A stretch of DNA of 13,931 bases from Candidatus Woesearchaeota archaeon (GTDB lineage: Archaea > Nanobdellota > Nanobdellia > Woesearchaeales > UBA12501): positions 1-13,931 of the forward strand of contig JACOVM010000026.1 in assembly GCA_016177345.1 (NCBI GenBank), in the 5' to 3' direction. The notes under the pieces were generated by a model, which saw only the letters and a list, made by a program, of their open reading frames with translations, was not told the origin of the DNA and did not search any database. The translations under genes and the position numbers were made by a program. This document shows, one piece after another, positions 1-5,438 of the stretch (positions are counted from its first letter, which is position 1; every line of letters starts with the position of its first letter).

Positions 1-20
1 TAAAAAATGAAAGAAAAAAT
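1..20 (-). terminator. Poly-T terminator after the small membrane protein gene
   Basis: Read on the minus strand, the bases immediately after the stop codon of the 21-215 gene are two T-runs of six separated by a short C/A interruption. Archaeal intrinsic termination is commonly driven by U-rich tracts without a strong hairpin. No hairpin is seen, and the window edge truncates the view. Confidence 0.45.
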
Positions 21-215
21 TTACTTGCACATCTTCTTGCATTCTGGGCATCGCGCCTTGCAAAGGCCTGTTAAGCCGAAAAGCAGGAACGCTGCAGTCC
101 ACCACTGAACATTCCAGAATGTCCATGTGCCAAGGTCAACGAGCAAGAACAGTACGCCCAATAGAAGTAAGAGTACCGCACCGACTTGTCTGCATTTTGT
201 GCATCCACATCCCAT
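21..215 (-). CDS. Small Cys-rich two-helix membrane protein, function unknown
   Basis: The product is 64 residues with two hydrophobic helices (about residues 11-29 and 38-51). An N-terminal cysteine cluster has C3, C5 and C8 (CGCTKC); a C-terminal one has C52, C56, C59 and C63, including CPEC. The first helix is Leu/Val-rich, the second contains WW. The short loop puts both cysteine clusters on the same side of the membrane, so metal binding or a redox role is possible, but this is inference. The start is well supported: GAGGTG lies 5 bases upstream of the ATG and a TATA-like box lies further up, giving a leader of roughly 24 bases, unlike its mostly leaderless neighbours. I do not recognise a named family. 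The gene follows the acyltransferase-kinase gene on the same strand but has its own promoter. Confidence 0.75.
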   Translation of the reverse strand: MGCGCTKCRQVGAVLLLLLGVLFLLVDLGTWTFWNVQWWTAAFLLFGLTGLCKARCPECKKMCK

Positions 216-220
216 TGTTT

Positions 221-226
221 CACCTC
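221..226 (-). promoter_or_regulatory. Strong archaeal Shine-Dalgarno site
   Basis: On the minus strand this reads GAGGTG, complementary to the 3' end of archaeal 16S rRNA, 5 bases before the ATG at 215. It fixes the start of the small Cys-rich membrane protein. Confidence 0.8.
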
Positions 227-258
227 TTTAAGGATTGTTAACCACTTTTAGCCTGTGC

Positions 259-270
259 AATATATAAATT
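259..270 (-). promoter_or_regulatory. TATA box for the small Cys-rich membrane protein
   Basis: The minus strand reads AATTTATATATT. Initiation about 25-29 bases downstream would fall near 239-243, leaving a short leader that contains the GAGGTG site. The box lies only about 30 bases past the stop codon of the upstream acyltransferase-kinase gene, so the small gene can be transcribed independently or by readthrough. Confidence 0.6.
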
Positions 271-297
271 TTTTGGGTTTTAGCGTGCTGTTGACTA

Positions 298-1326
298 TCA
301 ACCAGCTATTTTTATAACAAAACTTGCAATGAATATTGTTGTCAAATTATCATCTAGCTTGTATGATAACAGCTCTGCTGCAGAAACGGCAATGCTTGCA
401 ATAAGCAGTGTTGTGGCTGTTGTATCAAGAAGCAGGAAGAGTGGCATGCTTAGTAGAAAGTTTGCTGCAAGCCCTGCGGTGGTTCCTTCCACCGTTTTTT
501 CATGAAAGAGCCTGTGCTTTCCATAACTTTTACCATAGATTTCTGCAACTGCATCTGAAACAATAAACAGGACAGACGTGATGAGAACTATTGTTTTGTC
601 AAACAGGTATATGCTTGCCGTGAGTGATATCAGCAGTGCTGTTGTTGTCGAGATTGTTTTTGTTTCTTTCTCCTTCACAAAAAAAGATACTGCCTTAAAG
701 ATGCTCTTGTTCAGTGCCGTGTTGCTGAGGCGCAGGACATCAATAAGGCCAAACAAAAGAAGAATTGGTCCTGTAACCCAAAGCGCAGTATCTCTTCCAT
801 GCCAAAAATAGACAAGAGGAAACACGATGCCGCAAAGGCGAATGAGCTTTCGTATCGGCTTGACGTCAGGCTGCTTGTGCTTGATTGTCCGATACACCAT
901 CATGCTAATTGCATAGGAGATAAGAACGAGAACAGCAACTCCAACAAATGGCAGGTACTGAATGATGGAGGCCATGGTAAGCCCAAGTGCTGCTCCGATT
1001 GACGTCGCCACTCCTTTTCCTCCACGAAAATGAAGGTAGATAGGAAAGATGTGGCCAAGGATGCTTGCTATGGCACAGAAATAAAGAATAATCGGTGTTC
1101 CATCCCATTTCCAGGCCACCCACACAGCAAGTGCTCCTTTGCCAGCATCAAGGAGAAGGGTGAAGAGCGCAGGGAGCTTGCCGAATTGGAATAACACATT
1201 GGTTGTTCCAAGATTTTTCGTTCCTACCTGTCTTAGATCGATCCCTTTCCATCTTCCAAAAAGGTGGCTGGGGGATAGCGAACCAAGGAGATAAGCGATT
1301 ATCACAAGAAGTATATCGTTTGTCAT
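298..1326 (-). CDS. Fusion of PlsY-type glycerol-3-phosphate acyltransferase and dolichol/phytol-kinase-like domain
   Basis: Residues are numbered from the TTG two codons upstream (1332); the preferred start is the ATG at 1326, which lies 32 bases from a TATA box and would be leaderless. Residues 1 to about 180 are a PlsY domain with its glycine-rich motifs: YLLGSLSPSHLFGR (14-27), VGTKNLGTTNVL (36-47) and GHIFPIYLHFRGGKGVAT (93-110). PlsY is an integral membrane enzyme that acylates sn-glycerol-3-phosphate from acyl-phosphate. Residues about 183-344 match the CTP-dependent polyprenol/dolichol/phytol kinase family (SEC59/VTE5/Dgk1 type): LIDVLRL (196-202), KEKETKTIS, SDAVAEIYGKSYGKH (259-273), KTVEGTTAG (279-287) and the closing E320...DDN (327-329). 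Each domain alone is usually about 200 residues, so both look near complete at 344 in total. The fused arrangement implies linked lipid-head and lipid-alcohol steps at the membrane, but the substrate is unknown. Domain identities are firm; the joint pathway is inference. Confidence 0.88.
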   Translation of the reverse strand: MTNDILLVIIAYLLGSLSPSHLFGRWKGIDLRQVGTKNLGTTNVLFQFGKLPALFTLLLDAGKGALAVWVAWKWDGTPIILYFCAIASILGHIFPIYLHFRGGKGVATSIGAALGLTMASIIQYLPFVGVAVLVLISYAISMMVYRTIKHKQPDVKPIRKLIRLCGIVFPLVYFWHGRDTALWVTGPILLLFGLIDVLRLSNTALNKSIFKAVSFFVKEKETKTISTTTALLISLTASIYLFDKTIVLITSVLFIVSDAVAEIYGKSYGKHRLFHEKTVEGTTAGLAANFLLSMPLFLLLDTTATTLLIASIAVSAAELLSYKLDDNLTTIFIASFVIKIAG

Positions 1327-1349
1327 TTTCAATTTTTGGTTGTTTTGAG

Positions 1350-1359
1350 TATATTAAAT
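1350..1359 (-). promoter_or_regulatory. TATA box for the PlsY-kinase fusion gene
   Basis: The minus strand reads TTTAATATA within AAATTTAATATAC, about 32 bases before the ATG at 1326. No GGAGG/GGTG-like site lies between, which supports leaderless translation from the ATG rather than the upstream TTG. Confidence 0.6.
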
Positions 1360-1390
1360 TTGTCTTTGGTTGAATTTCACCTCTTTTTTT

Positions 1391-1605
1391 AAGAACAATG
1401 CTAATCCCGCCACGCCCTTTGGGCGGGCGGGAACGAGCGGGACGTGCGCAGCCGCATTGCTGTTTCTCTTCAAATCCTTTTTTCTTGCTCCTTACCCTGT
1501 GTGGAGCAAGAAAAAAGGACATGAGCTATTTTTTGGTTGCGGCTGCGCTGCTACGCGTCGTTCACGCCGAGCGAAGCGAGGCCGTGAATAGCTTCTCATG
1601 TTCAT
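1391..1605. repeat. GC-rich nested palindromic element between divergent promoters
   Basis: This block sits between the TATA box of the PlsY-kinase gene (1350-1359) and that of metG (1658-1667). It holds several inverted repeats. A GC stem at 1406-1417/1421-1431 has 11 pairs, one bulged A and a TTT loop. An 11-bp perfect pair lies at 1446-1456/1538-1548 (GCGCAGCCGCA). A 17-bp perfect pair lies at 1475-1491/1503-1519 with an 11-base loop. Imperfect pairs lie at 1520-1530/1588-1601 (CATGAG...CTATT) and 1562-1568/1580-1587. An outer imperfect pair joins 1391-1402 and 1454-1470. No convincing protein is encoded; overlapping open frames here are low-complexity. It may be a mobile palindromic repeat (MITE/REP-like) or a structured RNA. 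Its position upstream of both genes argues against a simple terminator. Confidence 0.65.
1475..1519. repeat. 17-bp perfect hairpin inside the palindromic element
   Basis: The left arm is 1475-1491 and the right arm 1503-1519, perfectly complementary over 17 bases including CTTGCTCC/GGAGCAAG and a six-base T/A tract, around an 11-base loop (1492-1502). It lies inside the 11-bp GC pair at 1446-1456/1538-1548, giving a nested stem structure. Confidence 0.85.
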
Positions 1606-1657
1606 ATTTGTCTGGCAATCGACTTAGAAATGAAGAAGAAATGGGGATTCTCACAAC

Positions 1658-1667
1658 CTTTATATAC
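1658..1667 (+). promoter_or_regulatory. TATA box for metG
   Basis: The sequence CTTTATATAC has its first T 30 bases before the ATG at 1689. There is no ribosome-binding motif between, so transcription probably begins at or next to the ATG and the message is leaderless. This supports the long N-terminal extension being translated. Confidence 0.7.
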
Positions 1668-1688
1668 TGCTCTTTTTTATAAAGTGCC

Positions 1689-4193
1689 ATGCCTCGCGTG
1701 CCAAAAAAAAAAATATCACGAAAGGCGCGAAGAGTATCTGCTCGTGTGCTGAAACGTGGATCTGGAAGAGTAAGTCGTCCTAAAAAGAACTCTAAAAAGA
1801 ATCCTAAAGAGAATCCTAAAAAAAATAGTTCTCCAAAATCGGTTAAGCCAGCTTCCCAGAAAATTCTCATCACCAGCGCCATTCCATATATCAATAACAT
1901 TCCCCACCTCGGCAATATTATCGGCTGTGTTCTCTCTGGCGATGTGTACGCGCGGTATTGCAGGCTGAAAGGGCATGATACCTTGTATATCTGTGGCACA
2001 GATGAGCATGGGACAGCGACCGAGGCCAAGGCGATTGAGGAGGGGCTCACCCCTCAGCAGATCTGTGATAAGTATTATGTTATTCATAAGTCAATCTATG
2101 AGTGGTTCGGCTGCAGTTTTGATACCTTTGGGAGGACAACCACTGCGCAGCACGCCGCGACGACCCAAGAGTTGTTCTTACGGCTTTATCAGCATGGGTA
2201 TATATTGGAGGCTTCTGTCGAGCAGCTGTACTGTAATTCGTGCAAAACATTTCTTGCAGATCGGTTCGTGAATGGTGTATGCCCGCTTTGTGATTATGAC
2301 AAGGCTCGTGGCGACCAATGTGATCAGTGCGGAAAGCTTCTCAATGCTGTTGAGCTCATCAAGCCCTATTGCAAGCGGTGCGGGTCATCCCCTGTTATTA
2401 AGAAAAGCGACCACTTGTTTCTTGACCTTCCAAAGATAGGCCAGAAGCTTCAGGCATGGGTGAAGAAACAATCTGTTGAAGGAGCCTGGCCGCAAAACGC
2501 GAAAACAGTAACTAATGCGTGGTTCACTGAAGGGCTGAAGCCGCGATGCATCTCCCGTGACCTTCGATGGGGTATACCAATACCATTAAAGGGATATGAA
2601 AAGAAAGTGTTCTATGTCTGGTTTGACGCGCCGATTGGCTATCTCTCCATGACTCAGGTTGCTCGAAAAGATTGGAGGGACTGGTGGAAGTTAAAAAAAG
2701 GAGTTGGTAAGGAAATAGATAAACGGGCGGATAAAGAATTGAACACTGTCAAAAACACTGTCAAGCTCGTCCAATTCATGGCAAAAGATAATATCCCGTT
2801 CCACAGCATTTTGTTTCCCGCAACACTCATCGGCGCCGATGATAATTATGTCCTTGTTCATCATCTTTCCTCTACAGAATATTTGAATTATGAGGGAGGG
2901 AAGTTCTCCAAAACCAACAAGACAGGGGTGTTTGGGGATGATGCAAAAACATCAGGCATTCCAGCAGACGTATGGAGGTATTATCTTCTCGTCAACAGGC
3001 CGGAGCAGGCTGACACAGAATTTTCGTGGGATGACTTTCAGGAAAAAAATAACAGCGAGCTGCTTGCCAATGTTGGCAATTTCGTGAACAGGACCCTTAC
3101 GTTTTTACAGCGCCACTTTGACGGTGTTGTTCCAGCAGTGGCGTTGGCAAAAAAAGACCAGGAATTCCTGAATCATTTTCATGGAACAATCCACCAGGCA
3201 GGCAAGCTCTTGGATGGCGTGAAACTTAAGGATGCGCTTCGAACAGTGATGCAGGCCAGCAAATTAGCAAATGCGTACATTCAGGAAAATGAGCCATGGA
3301 AGCTCGCGTCATCTGACCAGGAGCGCTGTGCCACCGTCGTTGGCGTTTGCGTGAACGTAATAAGAAGCCTTGCTGTTGCCCTCCAGCCGTTCCTGCCGCA
3401 TACATCTGCAATTATCTTTTCCCAGATGAGCCTTCATCAAGAACAATATGATTGGGATTCTGCAGTGAAGCTGCTCATTCCAGCAGGGCATCGAATTTCG
3501 AAAGTGTCCCCCTTATTTAAGAAGCTTGAAGATACTGACATTCAAGCCTTGCGAGCGCGATTTTCAGGACAGCAGAGGCCATTCCAAGATGGTCATAAGA
3601 GCCTTAATGGCCCTGCTGCAATCCAAGGCGTTAAAGGTGAAGGTAAATGTGAAGGTAAAGGTGGAAGTAATATGCGCACTATTAAGCAGCGGAGCACGCA
3701 GCAGAGCAACGACCCATTTTCAAAAGTTGACCTTGTTGTTGCTTGCATTGTTGAAGCGCAGCCTCACCCGAATGCGGACAAGCTGCTTGTGCTGCGCGTT
3801 GATACCGGAGATGGCAAGAGGCAGATCTGTGCTGGAATAAAAAAAGATTATCCATCACTACAAGAACTTGTTGGAAAGCGCATCATTCTGGTGAAGAATC
3901 TGAAGCCAGCAAAGCTTCGCGGCGAGCTCAGTGAAGGAATGCTGCTCGCTGCCAAAGATGCGCAAGGAAAGCTTGCCGTGCTGGAAGCCCCAGACGCAAA
4001 AGCAGGAGATCACGTCAAAGCAGATGGCATGGGTGGCATGATGTGGAAACCTCAGGATCTTGTGTCATTCGAAGATATTGAACAGCTTAGCCTTCGTCTC
4101 CAGCATGGCAATGTGATGTACAAATCCTCTGTTCTGAAGGCTGCAGGAAAGAACCTTGTTGTCCATGGAATTCGCGAGGGGACAATCGGGTAG
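1689..4193 (+). CDS. metG: Methionyl-tRNA synthetase with N-terminal Lys-rich extension and C-terminal tRNA-binding OB domain
   Basis: This class I synthetase charges tRNA-Met. In 834 residues I see: a basic, probably disordered extension (1-57); the Rossmann catalytic core starting KILITSAIPYINN with the HIGH-type motif HLGN (73-76); two zinc knuckles, C182-C185/C198-C201 and C211-C214/C228-C231; the motif WFDAPIGYLS (311-320); KFSKT (405-409) as the KMSKS loop; an alpha-helical anticodon-binding domain (about 430-605); a low-complexity linker (about 640-676); and an EMAPII/Trbp111-like OB domain (about 677-780) with HPNADKLLVLRVD, GKRIILVKNLKPAKLRG and SEGMLLAA, which binds tRNA. A tail of about 55 residues follows. 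The synthetase core usually begins near residue 57 here, so about 56 residues are extra. Four-codon tandem repeats lie in the extension, in an insertion at about 336-357, and in the linker. All catalytic residues I can check look intact, so the gene should be functional. Confidence 0.97.
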   Translation: MPRVPKKKISRKARRVSARVLKRGSGRVSRPKKNSKKNPKENPKKNSSPKSVKPASQKILITSAIPYINNIPHLGNIIGCVLSGDVYARYCRLKGHDTLYICGTDEHGTATEAKAIEEGLTPQQICDKYYVIHKSIYEWFGCSFDTFGRTTTAQHAATTQELFLRLYQHGYILEASVEQLYCNSCKTFLADRFVNGVCPLCDYDKARGDQCDQCGKLLNAVELIKPYCKRCGSSPVIKKSDHLFLDLPKIGQKLQAWVKKQSVEGAWPQNAKTVTNAWFTEGLKPRCISRDLRWGIPIPLKGYEKKVFYVWFDAPIGYLSMTQVARKDWRDWWKLKKGVGKEIDKRADKELNTVKNTVKLVQFMAKDNIPFHSILFPATLIGADDNYVLVHHLSSTEYLNYEGGKFSKTNKTGVFGDDAKTSGIPADVWRYYLLVNRPEQADTEFSWDDFQEKNNSELLANVGNFVNRTLTFLQRHFDGVVPAVALAKKDQEFLNHFHGTIHQAGKLLDGVKLKDALRTVMQASKLANAYIQENEPWKLASSDQERCATVVGVCVNVIRSLAVALQPFLPHTSAIIFSQMSLHQEQYDWDSAVKLLIPAGHRISKVSPLFKKLEDTDIQALRARFSGQQRPFQDGHKSLNGPAAIQGVKGEGKCEGKGGSNMRTIKQRSTQQSNDPFSKVDLVVACIVEAQPHPNADKLLVLRVDTGDGKRQICAGIKKDYPSLQELVGKRIILVKNLKPAKLRGELSEGMLLAAKDAQGKLAVLEAPDAKAGDHVKADGMGGMMWKPQDLVSFEDIEQLSLRLQHGNVMYKSSVLKAAGKNLVVHGIREGTIG
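1703..1713 (+). other. Run of eleven A in metG codons 5-9
   Basis: Eleven consecutive A encode the KKK of the basic N-terminal extension, a few codons after the start. Homopolymers this long are prone to transcriptional slippage and sequencing error, but the downstream frame is intact over the whole synthetase, so the written length is consistent with the protein. Confidence 0.6.
1779..1826 (+). repeat. Four 12-bp tandem units in the metG N-terminal extension
   Basis: Four imperfect units related to CCTAAAAAGAAT run head to tail, encoding a repeating (P/S)-K-K/E-N tetrapeptide (residues 31-46). Being a multiple of three, the expansion keeps the frame. Confidence 0.8.
2742..2765 (+). repeat. 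12-bp tandem duplication in the metG core insertion
   Basis: Two adjacent copies, AACACTGTCAAA and AACACTGTCAAG, encode NTVKNTVK (352-359). They lie at the end of an extra Lys-rich segment (about 336-357) inserted before the conserved KDNIPFHS of the synthetase core. Confidence 0.85.
3633..3668 (+). repeat. Three 12-bp tandem units in the metG linker
   Basis: Three imperfect units, AAAGGTGAAGGT, AAATGTGAAGGT and AAAGGTGGAAGT, encode KGEG-KCEG-KGGS (649-660) in the flexible linker between the anticodon-binding domain and the OB domain. Confidence 0.85.
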
Positions 4194-4233
4194 GGTGTAC
4201 TAAATTAGGCTGCTAAGCTGCGGCAGAATGAGC

Positions 4234-4680
4234 TTATTTTCTGAACTTATGCCTAAATCTATAGACTAAATATAGTGTTCCCCCAGCAGAAAGAACATCA
4301 GCTAGCCCAGCATAAAGAACCTCAGCTAGTAATGTGGATGGAAGGGATTTTACATTATATGTGCTTGTTGTTATTACGATTGGCAGTAGAAATATTACAA
4401 GAAAAAGAATACACCTTCCTTTTTGAAACGTTGGTTTTACTGGAGATAAAAAGTCTATCATGGAGACGGTGAGGGTTGTCAAAATTCCACTAACAAAAAT
4501 GCAAGCAAAAGCGAAGAATGGGAATGCTTTAGCTATTAAAGAATCATTTGGGGCTGCAGTAAACATAACTGCAACGACAAGAATAGAAAAGAGGGCAGAA
4601 GCGCGAAAAAATAGGGTTATCAGTAAATAAAGTATGCCTCTTATAACTCCGAGAAGTATTTTTTTAGATGTTTTTTCCAT
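4234..4680 (-). CDS. Unknown multi-pass membrane protein
   Basis: The product is 148 residues with four to five hydrophobic helices (about 9-24, 28-41, 50-72, 89-105 and 117-138), a basic N-terminus (MEKTSKK) and a basic C-terminal tail (RFRHKFRK). No motif lets me name a family. The ATG at 4680 lies 32 bases from a TATA-like box on the minus strand and no ribosome site intervenes, so a leaderless start is likely. It is convergent with metG and divergent from the antitoxin gene, and its sequence is AT-richer than metG. It is predicted to be membrane-embedded; any role in the neighbouring toxin-antitoxin locus is only positional. Confidence 0.7.
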   Translation of the reverse strand: MEKTSKKILLGVIRGILYLLITLFFRASALFSILVVAVMFTAAPNDSLIAKAFPFFAFACIFVSGILTTLTVSMIDFLSPVKPTFQKGRCILFLVIFLLPIVITTSTYNVKSLPSTLLAEVLYAGLADVLSAGGTLYLVYRFRHKFRK

Positions 4681-4705
4681 ATATTATCTATATAACTGCT
4701 ACCTC

Positions 4706-4714
4706 TTATAAATC
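4706..4714 (-). promoter_or_regulatory. TATA box for the 148-residue membrane protein
   Basis: The minus strand reads GATTTATAAG with its first T 32 bases upstream of the ATG at 4680, the same spacing as other leaderless genes in the window. Confidence 0.55.
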
Positions 4715-4780
4715 TATCTTTCCGTGTTTTGAACTAAAAAGAACTTCAAAATTTTTCAACACCCTCTCAAAAATAGAAAG

Positions 4781-4790
4781 ATTTATATAC
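4781..4790 (+). promoter_or_regulatory. TATA box for the antitoxin-toxin operon
   Basis: ATTTATATAC places initiation at about 4811, leaving a leader of about 20 bases before the antitoxin ATG at 4831. The direct repeats at 4805-4824 overlap the expected start site of transcription. Confidence 0.6.
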
Positions 4791-4804
4791 GAGTATATAA
4801 TTAG

Positions 4805-4824
4805 CTATAACTGTCTATAAGTGA
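4805..4824 (+). promoter_or_regulatory. Candidate antitoxin operator: 10-bp direct repeats at one helical turn
   Basis: CTATAACTGT and CTATAAGTGA lie directly head to tail, sharing eight of ten bases with a 10-bp period. Ribbon-helix-helix repressors bind such phased repeats, and the site covers the predicted transcription start. Autoregulation by the adjacent antitoxin is inference. Confidence 0.45.
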
Positions 4825-4830
4825 TATATA

Positions 4831-5055
4831 ATGACTACAACAACTATACAATTAGACAAATCATTGGTTAAGTCCTTGAAAGAGGTGCAAGAATACCCTC
4901 GGCAAACATATAATGAGCTGATCAAGCACATGGTAAAAGTCTTCAAGACTGCTAAAGAAAGCAACCAATATGATGAATTTTTGCACAAAATCCAACAAGC
5001 TAAGATGAAAGAATTATGGGATAATACAGAAGATGAGGCTTGGGAACGTGCTTAA
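4831..5055 (+). CDS. Ribbon-helix-helix antitoxin of a MazEF-like pair
   Basis: The 74-residue product starts TTTTIQLDKSLVKSLKEV, a beta strand followed by a helix as in ribbon-helix-helix DNA-binding proteins. A second helix (YNELIKHMVKVFKTA) follows. The charged C-terminal half (about 42-74), ending DNTEDEAWERA, is the likely toxin-binding tail. Antitoxins of this class neutralise the partner by wrapping it and repress their own promoter. The gene overlaps the toxin gene by 23 bases in another frame, a common sign of coupled translation. Identification rests on fold pattern and the downstream MazF-like gene; the exact antitoxin family is not certain. Confidence 0.75.
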   Translation: MTTTTIQLDKSLVKSLKEVQEYPRQTYNELIKHMVKVFKTAKESNQYDEFLHKIQQAKMKELWDNTEDEAWERA

Positions 5056-5359
5056 ACCTGGTGATGTTGTTCTCGCAGCTGTTCAATTTACTGATACCTT
5101 TGAGGTAAAAAAACGTCCTGCCCTTGTCTTGTTTGAAGAATTTGGCAATGTCGTTGTTGCTGGAATCACCAGCAATGCTGAAATGAAAGGTGTTTCTTTA
5201 TTGAAGAAAGAGGGAGCGATAAAAGATAGTATCATAAAGCTCAATTACATTTTCACTATTTCTCAAGCAATGATTGAAAAGACACTGTTTTCTTTATCGG
5301 CAGAAAAGAAGAAAGAAGTGTATGATGCACTAGTTGGAAAGCTTGATGGGCTGCGATAA
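5033..5359 (+). CDS. MazF/PemK-like mRNA endoribonuclease toxin
   Basis: The 108-residue product matches the MazF/PemK fold by length and motifs: KPGDVVLAAVQF (8-19) as the opening strand, KKRPALVL (26-33) with the conserved Arg (R28), GITSN (44-48) with the conserved Thr/Ser (T46, S47), then GAIKDSIIKLNYIFTIS (61-77). In this family the Arg and Thr/Ser residues line the RNA cleavage site. MazF toxins cut mRNA at short motifs and arrest growth until the antitoxin returns. The ATG at 5033 lies inside the antitoxin gene; a GTG at 5048 is an alternative start but would trim the N-terminus. Both key residues are present, so activity is plausible. Confidence 0.82.
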   Translation: MRLGNVLKPGDVVLAAVQFTDTFEVKKRPALVLFEEFGNVVVAGITSNAEMKGVSLLKKEGAIKDSIIKLNYIFTISQAMIEKTLFSLSAEKKKEVYDALVGKLDGLR

Positions 5360-5438
5360 GGCCCTGTAGGGCTGCCCTCGAAGATTTCCGGGCTGCTAAG
5401 CAATTGGATATTTTAATTCTTAAAGGATATTTCAGTTC
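5360..5438. other. Convergent intergenic gap with weak terminator signals
   Basis: This is the gap between the converging toxin and DUF255 genes. It starts with a small GCCC-TGTA-GGGC hairpin (5361-5372) and an overlapping AGGG-CTG-CCCT one, followed by T-rich bases near 5411-5422. This may end toxin transcription, though the stems are only four pairs. An 11-base word (5391-5401) also occurs at 4208-4218. Confidence 0.4.

Noticed and set aside
1148..1682. Open frames on both strands across the palindromic gap
   Set aside because: They read through hairpins and into neighbouring genes, give Arg/Pro-rich low-complexity peptides, and have no promoter or ribosome signal fitting their starts.
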